The notes under the pieces were generated by a model that was not told where the DNA came from, made no database searches, and was given only the letters and a program-made list of their open reading frames with translations. From assembly GCA_038212015.1 (NCBI GenBank), contig JBBQUY010000045.1, forward strand, positions 1 to 27,860: a DNA stretch of 27,860 nt, read 5' to 3'. Position numbers and translations under genes: made by a program. Within the stretch, counting starts at the first letter, position 1; every line of letters begins with the position of its first letter. This DNA comes from JAGQUL01 sp038212015. GTDB lineage: Bacteria > Actinomycetota > Thermoleophilia > Gaiellales > SKUG01. This document shows, piece by piece, positions 8,428 to 15,999 of this stretch.

Positions 8428-10071
8428 TCAGAACTGGAAGTACAGGAACGGGCTGGGCTCGCTGAGCTTGAGGATGCTGGAGGTGGCGAGGGCGGCGGTC
8501 GCGAGTGCGAGCTTGCGGGTGGGGCGGAACTTGAATTCCCAGGTGTTTGGCGCGACGTTCACGAACACGAGCAGCGCGGCGACGAGGCCGACGAAGATGA
8601 GCGGGACCTGGAAGCCGGTGGCGTCGGTGCGAGCGAGGTGGCCGAGGCCGAGGCCGTTGGCACCGAACATCGCGCTGAGCATGTTGCCCATGACCGTCCA
8701 GGATTCGCCGCTCTTGACCAGGTCGATGTTGCCGGCGCGGAACGGGACCCAGAGCAGGACGACCAAGGTGAAGCACATGAGGCGGGCGAGCCACTTCCAG
8801 GGGGGCACGAAGCCGGCGTCGGAGGCGACGCGGTGCACGACGAGCGCGGCGCCCCAGCCGACGCCCCAGAGCACGAACACCCAGGCGGCGCCGTGCCAGA
8901 GGCCGCCGAGGAACATGGTCAGGAACAGGTTGCGCAGGGTCATGAGCTTGCCCTTGCGGTTGCCGCCGAGCGTGATGTAGAGGTAGTCGGTGAGCCAGCG
9001 GCTCAGGCTCATGTGCCAGCGGCGCCAGAAGTCGGATGGGTTGAGGGCCTTGTAGGGGCTGTTGAAGTTCTGCGGGAAGCGCAGTCCCATCAGCAGCGCG
9101 AGGCCGACGGCCATGTCGGAGTAGGCGGAGAAGTCGAAGTAGAGCTGCAGCGTGTAGCCGAGTGCTGCGGCCCAGCCGCTCACGACGGCGAGGGAATCGG
9201 CCTGGCCGTAGAGGCGGTCGACGTGGGTGGCGAGCTCGTTGGCGATCACGACCTTCTTGAACAGGCCGATGACGAGAAACCACAGGCCGAGTGCTGCCAT
9301 CTCGCCGGTGAGCTTGCGGTGCAGGTTGCGCAGCTGCTCGTCGATGTCGGAGTAGCGCACGATCGGGCCGGCGATCAGGTGGGGGAACAGCGCAACGAAC
9401 GCGGAGTACTCGAGGATACCGCGGGCCGGCTTGACCTTCTCGCGGTAGATGTCGATCGTGTACGACATCGAGTTGAACGTGTAGAACGAGATGCCGATCG
9501 GCAGGATGATGTCGGGCACCGACACCGCCGGCCCGCCGCTCGTGACGAGCCCGAACACGGCGTTCAGGCTCGTGGCGAAGAAGCCCAGGTACTTGAAGAT
9601 AGCGAGCAGCCCCAGGTTGAAGCTGAGCGCCGCGATCAGGTACTTCTTCGCGAGCTGGGTCTTGTCATGGCCGGCGTCGATCTCGCGCTTGATCGCATGC
9701 CCGGCCCAGAAGTCGACGGTCGTCGACAGCAGCAGGATCGGCAGCAGCACGAGGCCGGTCTTCACGCCCTCGTGGTACGAGAGCACGTAGAACATCCAGC
9801 TCATGAACGCCAGGTAGCCGAGCCGGTACTGCGGCTTGTCGACCGCCACCCACCAGCCCAGCAGGATCGCCGGGATCGCCAGCGGCAGCAGCAGCAACGC
9901 GTCGGTGCGCCCCACGGCCGCGGCCACGTACGCAAGCAGCGCCGCGATCAGCGTCGTGAAGCCCAGGCGACGAACCCAGTTGGTGGTGGCCGAATGTCCC
10001 ACCCACCAGCCAAGCAGCATCGCGGGGAGGAACAGCAGCAGGAACGGGTGGGAGTTGAAGAGCAGCTGCAT
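8428..10071 (-). CDS. MBOAT family O-acyltransferase (AlgI/PatA-like)
   Basis: This 547-aa polytopic membrane protein has the MBOAT hallmarks: 'ILPIGISFYTFNSMSYTIDIYR' region (~190-210), 'HLIAGPIVRYSDI' (~231-243), 'FDFSAYSDMAVGLALLMG' (~312-329), 'NPSDFWRRWHMSLSRWL' (His ~353) and 'GGLWHGAAW' with the invariant catalytic His at ~393. AlgI/PatA/DltB-type members move acyl groups, usually acetyl, across the membrane to a periplasmic or cell-wall partner. ATG 10071 (MQLLFNSHPF) is chosen because family members begin with this kind of motif; a further 17 codons upstream look non-coding. No good ribosome site is seen, and AGAAT-like sequence just upstream suggests a very short leader. It heads the operon with the SGNH partner and PilT and is divergent from the GH123-like gene. 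Confidence 0.9.
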   Translation of the reverse strand: MQLLFNSHPFLLLFLPAMLLGWWVGHSATTNWVRRLGFTTLIAALLAYVAAAVGRTDALLLLPLAIPAILLGWWVAVDKPQYRLGYLAFMSWMFYVLSYHEGVKTGLVLLPILLLSTTVDFWAGHAIKREIDAGHDKTQLAKKYLIAALSFNLGLLAIFKYLGFFATSLNAVFGLVTSGGPAVSVPDIILPIGISFYTFNSMSYTIDIYREKVKPARGILEYSAFVALFPHLIAGPIVRYSDIDEQLRNLHRKLTGEMAALGLWFLVIGLFKKVVIANELATHVDRLYGQADSLAVVSGWAAALGYTLQLYFDFSAYSDMAVGLALLMGLRFPQNFNSPYKALNPSDFWRRWHMSLSRWLTDYLYITLGGNRKGKLMTLRNLFLTMFLGGLWHGAAWVFVLWGVGWGAALVVHRVASDAGFVPPWKWLARLMCFTLVVLLWVPFRAGNIDLVKSGESWTVMGNMLSAMFGANGLGLGHLARTDATGFQVPLIFVGLVAALLVFVNVAPNTWEFKFRPTRKLALATAALATSSILKLSEPSPFLYFQF

Positions 10072-10115
10072 CGCCGCGGGATTCTCGCACAGAGCACGGC
10101 CGTGCTGGCGCACGG

Positions 10116-10163
10116 CAGCCAACCCAACGTTTGTGACCGCATGAGCACCAATTGTCGGGTTGG
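10116..10163 (+). repeat. Palindromic repeat element, copy 1
   Basis: This copy carries outer arms CCAACCC (10119-10125) and GGGTTGG (10157-10163) around a core that starts AACGTTTGTGACCG and continues ATGAGCACCAA. The 38 bases at 10126-10163 are identical at 36 positions to copy 2 (10197-10234). It lies in the divergent region upstream of the MBOAT gene. Confidence 0.8.
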
Positions 10164-10182
10164 TGGGTGCGGGCGCGTCGTG

Positions 10183-10238
10183 CCAGCCGCCAACCGAACG
10201 TTTGTGACCGTATGAGCACCAAATGTCGGGTTGGCTGG
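10183..10238 (+). repeat. Palindromic repeat element, copy 2
   Basis: This copy is in the same orientation, 71 bases from copy 1. Its dyad is longer: CCAGCC.CCAACC on the left answers GGTTGGCTGG on the right. Inside, AC.TTTG (10198-10204) mirrors CAAA.GT, so 13 of the 22 paired positions of the 45-base unit match. It could be a REP-like element or a pair of regulator sites. Confidence 0.8.
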
Positions 10239-10311
10239 CACAGAACCGGCCAACGCGTGGCCATCGGCAGGTTCGCCGTGACGCGGGGCGCGCCGCAGTC
10301 GAAGGTCAGGC

Positions 10312-12324
10312 ATGGAGGGGATCCGCATCCGGGGGGAGCGGGCAGCGGTGCTGCGCGCGATCGCCAATACGTTGTTCGTCGTCGTGGCTGTTGCCGCGGC
10401 GTTTCCGACCAGTGCCGTCGCGGCCACGCAGGCGCGAACGCTGTTCCTGACGGAACAGGTGCGCCCGAGCGCGGTGCGCGGGCCCATCGCGGGTCCGGTG
10501 CAGCCGCAGCACATGGTCGCCCAGGGTGGCGAGGAGGAAGGGTTCATCCTCGCGTTCCGCCCTGACCGCGACGTGTATGTCGATGCCGTCGTCGATCCGG
10601 CCTCGTCCGCGTTCGCGGCCCAGTGGACGCAGCTGCTGCGCATGGAGTGGGTCAACGTGCGACGCCCGTCGACGTCCACCGGTGCGCGCCCGGGTGCCTA
10701 CGCCGATCCGCTGCCCGCGCAGGTCGCCAAGGCCGGCAACGCCGGCAAGCTGCACGCGCGGGGAGGGCGCTGGAACGCGTTCGTGGTGCTCGTGAGCGTG
10801 CCCACGAACACGCCCGCCGGCGCCCACGCGGGCACGATCCTGGTGCGAGACGCTGCCGGCGCGGTGCTCGTGCGCGCGAACTTCTCGCTGACGGTCGTCC
10901 ACACCAAGGCCAAGAGCGGAGCGGCGGACGCCGCGATCGCGCCGCACGATCCACGCAACTTCAAGATGCTCTTCAACTTCAACCCGAACTGGTATCGCGA
11001 GCTCGCTCCGGCCAACACGGCCCAGGAGCAGTACGAGCAGACGTATCGCACGCTGTGGATGCTGTCACGTCACCGCGCCGCGCCGAACGTGTGGCAGAAG
11101 GCCTATCCGACCGGGACGGGTGCCTACGACTGCAGCGCCTCGGACGGCTACCTCAAGGTGTTCAACGACATCCCGTGGTGGGCCGACGGCAAGCCAGGCG
11201 CGCTTCCGGTGGCGCTCATGCCCAACCACGCAGTCGCGCGCTGCACGACCGACGGCTTCACGATCAAGGACGAGGCCGGCAGGGCGTCGAAGTTCGACGA
11301 CAAGGTCGGTGACCCGGTCAAGAGCTCGTGGTTCGTCTACAACATCGCCGACCACTGGCGAAAGGCCGGCATCCAGGACCACCGCTCCTACTTCATGAAT
11401 CCGTTCGACGAGCCGAGCGGGCACCAGAACCGCACGGGCGTGCCGCAGATCAACAAGATGGTTCACGACTACGCGCCCGGCGTGAAGGTGCTTGCTTCCA
11501 CGTGGCCGATGGAAGCATCGAATCGACGTGTCTGCCGCACCGTGCGCGGCAAGAAGTACTGCGCGTCCAAGCAGGGACAGCCCGAAGACAACTCGCACCT
11601 GCGTGACGGACAGGGCGGCGACGACCTCGACGGCTGGATCGCGCCGTACTTCCGCTCCTACGGCTTCGGCGTGACGAAGAACCAGCGCCTGGCCGGCATC
11701 AACCGCACGCGCGAGGTCGATGCGCGCCTCAAGTCGATCCAGAGCAAGGGTGGCGAGGCGTGGGTGTACGACCTGCCGCTCGGTTCCAGGCGCGTGCCGC
11801 AGCTGTCGATCGACGGTCCGTCCACGGACGCTCGCTTCATGTTCTGGCCGATGGGTCGCGACGGTCGCAACGGCTGGTTCATCGCCGTCTCCAACCGCTG
11901 GGTCGACCCGATCAACACCACCAAGATCCGCAACCCGTGGGACGACCCGCTTTCCTGGGTGGGCACGAAGAACCTCGACAAGGAAAACACCGGTCCGCAC
12001 GGCGTGGTCTCGAACGGATGGGGCAGCCTCTACTACCCTGCGCTGCGACCGACGCTCGGCCTGACCGATCCGCTCGGCCAGCCGGTGGCATCGCTGCGGC
12101 TCGAGCGCATGCGCGACGGCGTCGAAGACGCCAACCTCATGCGCCAATACCGCGACCGGTTCGGCCAGTCAGCGCTCAACCGCAAGCTCGTCGGCGTGCT
12201 CGGCCCGCTCGTGGCGTCCACCGACCTGCCCGGCAACGAGGCATTCCCGCGCTACTCCAACCGTGGGCTGGCACTGCGCATGGAGATCATCCGGCGCCAG
12301 ATGCTCGCGGAGCTCGCGCAGTAG
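10312..12324 (+). CDS. Secreted DUF4091 / GH123-like glycan-active protein
   Basis: The 670-aa product has a signal peptide (basic start, hydrophobic residues ~13-30, cleavage near 'AVA-A' at ~38). A beta-rich N-terminal domain (~40-210) is followed by a barrel-like region. 'FMNPFDEPSGHQN' places an adjacent Asp-Glu (D366-E367) where GH123 enzymes have their substrate-assisted catalytic pair. The C-terminus matches the DUF4091 pattern: 'NGWGSLYYP' and 'SLRLERMRDGVEDANLMRQYRD' (~565-620). GH123 members remove beta-N-acetylgalactosamine; whether this protein shares that substrate is not known. ATG 10312 has GAAGG six bases upstream. It is divergent from the MBOAT operon, across the twin repeat, and may act on the same exported polymer; this is inference. 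It ends six bases before the stop of the convergent gene. Confidence 0.8.
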   Translation: MEGIRIRGERAAVLRAIANTLFVVVAVAAAFPTSAVAATQARTLFLTEQVRPSAVRGPIAGPVQPQHMVAQGGEEEGFILAFRPDRDVYVDAVVDPASSAFAAQWTQLLRMEWVNVRRPSTSTGARPGAYADPLPAQVAKAGNAGKLHARGGRWNAFVVLVSVPTNTPAGAHAGTILVRDAAGAVLVRANFSLTVVHTKAKSGAADAAIAPHDPRNFKMLFNFNPNWYRELAPANTAQEQYEQTYRTLWMLSRHRAAPNVWQKAYPTGTGAYDCSASDGYLKVFNDIPWWADGKPGALPVALMPNHAVARCTTDGFTIKDEAGRASKFDDKVGDPVKSSWFVYNIADHWRKAGIQDHRSYFMNPFDEPSGHQNRTGVPQINKMVHDYAPGVKVLASTWPMEASNRRVCRTVRGKKYCASKQGQPEDNSHLRDGQGGDDLDGWIAPYFRSYGFGVTKNQRLAGINRTREVDARLKSIQSKGGEAWVYDLPLGSRRVPQLSIDGPSTDARFMFWPMGRDGRNGWFIAVSNRWVDPINTTKIRNPWDDPLSWVGTKNLDKENTGPHGVVSNGWGSLYYPALRPTLGLTDPLGQPVASLRLERMRDGVEDANLMRQYRDRFGQSALNRKLVGVLGPLVASTDLPGNEAFPRYSNRGLALRMEIIRRQMLAELAQ

Positions 12325-12330
12325 GCATCA

Positions 12331-13938
12331 TCAGGACCGACGCACGACCTCGCAGTCGCGCGCGACCTTGTCGCCGCGATTGACGTACGCCGTGTCGCGG
12401 CCTGCGCCGCACCTCAGCGTGTCACCCGCCGCTCGATCGCGCGCATCGAGCACGTCGTTGCCTGCCCCGCCGACCAGCACGTCGCGGCCCGCCTCGCCGC
12501 GCAGGATGTCGTTGCCTGCACCGCCATCGAGCAGGTCGTTGCCCGCGCCTCCGTAGAGCCGATCCTTGCCGGCGATGCCGAGCATGCGCCTGGCCGGGCA
12601 CCCGTCGCCGTAGAGCTTGTCGTTGCCGCCCAGCCCCCACAGCGCGTCGGCGCCGCCGAGGCCGCAGAAGACGTTCGCTCGCGCCGTGCCGCGGAACTGG
12701 TCGCCGACGTGCGTCGATCGATTCGTTCCGGCGCGCGTCGGATCCGTGCGATGCGAATCGAGGCGGTCGACGATGCCGTCGTTGTCGTCATCGGCGTCGC
12801 AGCCGTTGCCCTGGGCATCGCGATCGAAGTTCTCCTGGCGCGGATTGACGACCGACGGGCAGTTGTCGATCGAGTCGGCGACGCCGTCGCCGTCCATGTC
12901 AATCGGCGCGATCGACGGATCGCACGCATCGCCGAGGCCGTCGACGTCAGCGTCGGTCTGGTCCGCGTTCGAGATCGTCGGGCAGTTGTCGTGCGAGTCG
13001 TCGCGACCGTCGTTGTCGTCGTCCCAGTCGCATGCGTCGCCGCTCAAGTCGCCGTCGGCGTTTCCCTGTCCCGCGTTCGACACGTAGGAGCAGTTGTCAC
13101 TCGCGTTCGCGATGCCGTCGGCATCGATGTCGGCGTCACAGTCGTCGCCCGTACCGTCGCCGTCGGCGTCGCGCTGGAGGAAGTTCGCGACGAGGCTGCA
13201 GTTGTCGCTCACGTCGGGGATCGTGTCGCCGTCGTCGTCGGTGTCGCAGGAGTTGCCTTCGCCGTCGCCGTTGGTGTCGGTCGGTCCCGGTGTCGTCGAT
13301 CCCTGGCAGGTGTCGGGTCCGGTCGGCGCATCGATGATCCCGTCGCCGTCCGCGTCGTAGTGGACGATCGCGGGCGTCGTCGTGGAATTGCGCGGCGCCG
13401 AGGGCGTCGATACGGAGAAATCGGCCGTGTTCACGTCGCTGTCTGCGCCGGCCGCGCGGATCAGCGAATTGTGTTGGCCGGGATCGGCGGGCGCAGCAGC
13501 ACCGCTCGGCTCACTCAGCGCACAGGTACATGCCCACGACACCGCATCGTGCGGCACGTTGGCGCCTTTCGACAGCCAGACGGTGCCGCCATTGGTGTCG
13601 AGTGGCGGTCCCATCACGCCGTCGGAAGCCCCGCCGTCGAAACTCGGTGTCGCAAGCAGCCAGTAGCCGCCCGGCTGGATCACGTCGCTGGCATCGAAGT
13701 AGGCGACCGTCGCCTGGCTGAGTCCGTCCTCAGGCGAGTAGAACAGGTACCAACTCGCAAGCGAAACCGGCTTGTCGGACAGGTTGTGCAGCTCGACGAA
13801 GGCGTCTTCCCACGTGCCCCCCGTGGCGCCACGCAATTGGACCTGCGAGACGACCACGCTGGTGGATGCGGCCTGCGCGCTGGCGCAGGTCAGCAACACG
13901 ATGAGCAGGGTGAGCGGCAACGCGAAACGTCGGAACAT
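12331..13938 (-). CDS. Secreted lamin-tail / thrombospondin-3 / RTX calcium-binding protein
   Basis: The 535-aa protein has a signal peptide (residues 1-23, cleavage after 'AQA'). A lamin-tail-like beta domain follows (~24-165: 'VVVSQVQLRG...FVELHNLSDKPVSLASWYL'). Next come five or six thrombospondin type 3 repeats (~190-395) with 'DADGDGxxDxxDNC' Ca2+ ligands and paired cysteines. The C-terminal part holds RTX nonapeptide repeats (~405-510: 'GGAGNDLLDGGAGND'), ending in a capping segment typical of Thermoleophilia proteins. It is probably exported and folds on binding calcium outside the cell. ATG 13938 is chosen for the signal peptide and an AGGAAA ribosome site. The long frame continuing upstream to 14916 is antisense to another gene and is not included. 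Role is probably structural or adhesive. Confidence 0.88.
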   Translation of the reverse strand: MFRRFALPLTLLIVLLTCASAQAASTSVVVSQVQLRGATGGTWEDAFVELHNLSDKPVSLASWYLFYSPEDGLSQATVAYFDASDVIQPGGYWLLATPSFDGGASDGVMGPPLDTNGGTVWLSKGANVPHDAVSWACTCALSEPSGAAAPADPGQHNSLIRAAGADSDVNTADFSVSTPSAPRNSTTTPAIVHYDADGDGIIDAPTGPDTCQGSTTPGPTDTNGDGEGNSCDTDDDGDTIPDVSDNCSLVANFLQRDADGDGTGDDCDADIDADGIANASDNCSYVSNAGQGNADGDLSGDACDWDDDNDGRDDSHDNCPTISNADQTDADVDGLGDACDPSIAPIDMDGDGVADSIDNCPSVVNPRQENFDRDAQGNGCDADDDNDGIVDRLDSHRTDPTRAGTNRSTHVGDQFRGTARANVFCGLGGADALWGLGGNDKLYGDGCPARRMLGIAGKDRLYGGAGNDLLDGGAGNDILRGEAGRDVLVGGAGNDVLDARDRAAGDTLRCGAGRDTAYVNRGDKVARDCEVVRRS

Positions 13939-13964
13939 GCGCTGTTTCCTGCCCGTCGCTGGCG

Positions 13965-13979
13965 GGAATCGAACATTCC
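13965..13979. promoter_or_regulatory. Inverted repeat upstream of the lamin-tail/RTX gene
   Basis: A perfect GGAAT-CGAAC-ATTCC dyad lies 27 bases upstream of the ATG, where an operator or a leader hairpin could sit. It does not fit the LexA box (GAAC-N4-GTTC). The binding factor is unknown. Confidence 0.35.
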
Positions 13980-14157
13980 GACGTGCATCGGTTGTCGACG
14001 ATTTCGAGCCGGGAACCCGACGGTTGCTCGTCCGCGTCGCGGTCCGCGCCGACGCGGCCAGCCGCGTGGCCGACGCGGGCACGCCTCGTCGCAGGAGCTC
14101 CACGTATGAACGCGGGCGCGTCAGGATCGACACACCACGTCGACCCGAGGTTGCTTC

Positions 14158-15057
14158 ATGCTGCTCGTCAACACGCCTTCGCCCGCTGCTACGCCGCCCG
14201 CTCCGGCGCCCGCACGCGACATCATCGCGGTGACCGCAGCGCTCGGTGAGCTCGACCAGGCGGTCGCGGCTGCCGAGCAGGCCGCGAAGATCGAGGTGCC
14301 CGGCAAGGGCATGTTCGGTGGCAGCAAGGACGCGCATGACGCGGCCGTCGCGCAGCGCGTGGAGCTGCTGCAGCCCGCGGCCGCGAAGATCGACGCGGCG
14401 ATCGGCGTGCTCAACGCCAACGCCGGCTATCGCTCCCAGCCCACCGGCGAATACTTCGGCGACCCGGTCGGCGTCGGCTATCGCCCGCCGTTCCAGCCGC
14501 TCGGCGACAATGCCCACGACATCGTCTCGATCAGCGCGAAGGCTGCCGCGAACCCGATCAAGTACAAGTGGGCGAACGACTTTCCGTGGCAGAACCAGCC
14601 GACGACGACGCTCGCGGACATGGTCAGCTACGTCACCGACATGGCCGGCACGATCACGCGCGGCGAGGCGCGCATCAGCCTCGATCGCGTGACCGGACTG
14701 ACCGCCGGCCTGCTCTACGATCGCCGCGCCGACCAGCTCTCGGCACCGCAGCTGCAGCAGCTGCAGGATGCGGTGCTCGCGGTTCGCTCGCTGGGCGACA
14801 GCCGCTTCGCCGACGACAAGCTGCGCGGTGCACTCGCGGTGCTGCCGGCGCAGGTGCTCGTCGACGGCAAGCTCACGACGGACGCCGCATCGCTCGCTGC
14901 ACTCGAACAGCTGCATCGCACGACGGTCATCGACGCAGGCTCGGCGAAGGCGAACGCGAACGTCGCCGCGCAGCTCGAGCTCGCGAAGTCACTCGCCGCG
15001 TCGGGTGACACGGCTGGTGCGCGCGAGATCTACGAGCAGCTCGGTGCGACTGCCTAG
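14158..15057 (+). CDS. Hypothetical helical protein, 299 aa, TPR-like C-terminus
   Basis: I do not recognise this family. ATG 14158 is supported by GAGG seven bases upstream. There is no signal peptide or membrane helix; the N-terminus is Ala/Pro-rich ('SPAATPPAPAPAR'). Residues ~22-85 form Ala/Glu-rich amphipathic helices that could coil. The middle contains an aromatic/proline segment 'FGDPVGVGYRPPFQPLG' (~100-120). The last ~35 residues ('NVAAQLELAKSLAASGDTAGAREIYEQLG') look like one tetratricopeptide unit, which often mediates protein contacts. The gene is divergent from the RTX gene across 219 bases and ends 33 bases from the stop of the convergent small membrane protein. It is cytoplasmic by default; function unknown. 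Confidence 0.75.
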   Translation: MLLVNTPSPAATPPAPAPARDIIAVTAALGELDQAVAAAEQAAKIEVPGKGMFGGSKDAHDAAVAQRVELLQPAAAKIDAAIGVLNANAGYRSQPTGEYFGDPVGVGYRPPFQPLGDNAHDIVSISAKAAANPIKYKWANDFPWQNQPTTTLADMVSYVTDMAGTITRGEARISLDRVTGLTAGLLYDRRADQLSAPQLQQLQDAVLAVRSLGDSRFADDKLRGALAVLPAQVLVDGKLTTDAASLAALEQLHRTTVIDAGSAKANANVAAQLELAKSLAASGDTAGAREIYEQLGATA

Positions 15058-15090
15058 TGCGCCGAGCACCGATCTGAGCTGACGGAGCTG

Positions 15091-15369
15091 CTAGCGGACG
15101 AGGAATGCGCCGGCAAGGCCGCCGGCAAGGGCGCCGATCGGTCCGAGCAGCAGTCCGCCGACGACGGCGCCGCCGAGGATCCACATCCAGTTGGGAGCGC
15201 TCACGCGCACGCCGGCTGACACGCGCATCGGCAGCGTGCGGGCCTCGACGGGAGCAGCAGTCGCGGGTGCCTGGGGCGCGGCCGTGCGGCGCGTGCGGCG
15301 GTTGGCGACGGGGTACATGGGTGCAATCGTTGCGTTCACTGGGGGCTTCCTTGCTGGGTCGTAGGTCAT
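15091..15369 (-). CDS. Small Gly/Ala-rich membrane protein, 92 aa
   Basis: The product has a basic, Pro/Ala-rich N-terminal half. The C-terminal half is one or two closely spaced hydrophobic segments ('WMWILGGAVVGGLLLGPIGALAGGLAGAFLV'), the glycine-zipper kind of hairpin. No known family is recognised. ATG 15369 is chosen by composition; ATG 15384 lies five codons upstream, but its GGTGAG motif abuts the start codon. The frame is open to 15552, where the sequence looks non-coding. The upstream region contains a perfect GAACCG-A-CGGTTC dyad (15415-15427). The gene is the last on its strand in this block and ends 33 bases from the convergent hypothetical gene. Confidence 0.6.
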   Translation of the reverse strand: MTYDPARKPPVNATIAPMYPVANRRTRRTAAPQAPATAAPVEARTLPMRVSAGVRVSAPNWMWILGGAVVGGLLLGPIGALAGGLAGAFLVR

Positions 15370-15414
15370 GTTGACCAAGGACATCTCACCGGAAATCGAC
15401 GCGTCACACATCGT

Positions 15415-15427
15415 GAACCGACGGTTC
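15415..15427. promoter_or_regulatory. Perfect dyad upstream of the small membrane protein
   Basis: GAACCG and CGGTTC flank a single A. It lies about 46 bases before ATG 15369. Its position and symmetry fit an operator; no -10/-35 pair is obvious around it, so the assignment is tentative. Confidence 0.3.
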
Positions 15428-15486
15428 TTCCGAAAATGTGGCCGCTTCTCCCGTATTTGGCCGGAAGATGGTTCGAATCCCAGCAC

Positions 15487-15545
15487 ATCGCAATGCTCCT
15501 GACGAAGGGGTTGCGTGACACGACTTGCGTCAGGAGCGTCGCGAT
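15487..15545. repeat. Long imperfect inverted repeat between two minus-strand genes
   Basis: ATCGC-aat-GCTCCTGACG (15487-15504) is answered by CGTCAGGAGC-gtc-GCGAT (15528-15545). The arms match at 15 of 18 positions, the only gap being a symmetric 3x3 internal loop. The 23-base apical loop contains direct TTGCG repeats. It starts 34 bases after the CMD-family stop, so a termination or RNA 3'-end structure is the simplest reading. A leader RNA structure for the next gene is an alternative. Confidence 0.6.
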
Positions 15546-15579
15546 CGGGCATCGTTTCCGTTGGACGCGCCAGGATCCG

Positions 15580-15999
15580 TCAGGCACCCGGCGCGCCGCC
15601 GTCGCCGGTCCACACGCCGCGCCGCTCGAACACCGCGCGTACCGTCTCCAGGGCGTTGAGCGTGCGGGGAAAGCCTATGTAGGGCAGTGCGTGCACGAGC
15701 GCCTCGACGACCTGGTCCGGCGTCAGCCCGACCTCGAGCGCGACGTTCGCGTGCACGCCGACCTGGCGTTCGCAGCCGGCGCTCGCCGCCAGCGCACCGA
15801 TCGTCACGAGCTGGCGTTGCTGCTCGTCGAGCACGTCCTTGGGACGGTCGGCGTAGCAGTCGCCGTAGCCGAACTCGACGATCATCCGCGCCAGGTCCGG
15901 CGACAGTTCCGCCACGCGACGAACGACCTTCGGGTCGTCGGTCCCGTTCACGCGCGTGAGCGTCGCCCAGCCGCGGTCATGTCGCGTACTGTCGGTCAC
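15580..15999 (-). CDS. Carboxymuconolactone decarboxylase (CMD) family protein
   Basis: The 139-aa all-helical protein matches gamma-carboxymuconolactone decarboxylase-like members: 'LSPDLARMIVEFGYGDCYADRP' then 'LDEQQRQLVTIGALAASAGCERQVGVHANVALEVGLTPDQVVEALVHALPYIGFPRTLNAL'. The conserved Glu and His in 'CERQVGVH' are present. The CxxC pair of peroxidase-type AhpD is absent, since only the first Cys remains, so a decarboxylase/lactonase-like role is more likely than peroxidase. GTG 15999 overlaps the sugar dehydrogenase stop by 4 nt (GTGA), which suggests translational coupling. No other aromatic-ring degradation genes are nearby, so the substrate is unknown. Confidence 0.8.
   Translation of the reverse strand: MTDSTRHDRGWATLTRVNGTDDPKVVRRVAELSPDLARMIVEFGYGDCYADRPKDVLDEQQRQLVTIGALAASAGCERQVGVHANVALEVGLTPDQVVEALVHALPYIGFPRTLNALETVRAVFERRGVWTGDGGAPGA

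Noticed and set aside
7825..10215. Plus-strand frame of about 796 codons opposite the MBOAT/SGNH genes
   Set aside because: It is the antisense shadow of two well-recognised genes; its product is a Glu/Arg/Gln-rich composition artefact with no domain.
12400..13400. Tandem DNA repeat or CRISPR-like array
   Set aside because: The repetition comes from TSP3 and RTX protein repeats; there are no identical repeats with unique spacers.
13965..13979. LexA/SOS box upstream of the RTX gene
   Set aside because: It contains CGAAC but not the GAAC-N4-GTTC symmetry of actinobacterial LexA sites.
14106..14249. Short frame starting ATG 14106 with AGGAG eight bases upstream
   Set aside because: The 47-codon product is His/Arg-rich noise and runs out of frame into the gene at 14158; kept only as a remote upstream-ORF possibility.
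13939..14916. N-terminal extension of the lamin-tail/RTX frame across 14158-14916
   Set aside because: The signal peptide and ribosome site lie at 13938, and the extension is antisense to the helical gene at 14158-15057.
15468..15485. tRNA-like GGTTCGAATCC sequence
   Set aside because: No matching T-stem, acceptor or anticodon arm can be built around it on either strand.
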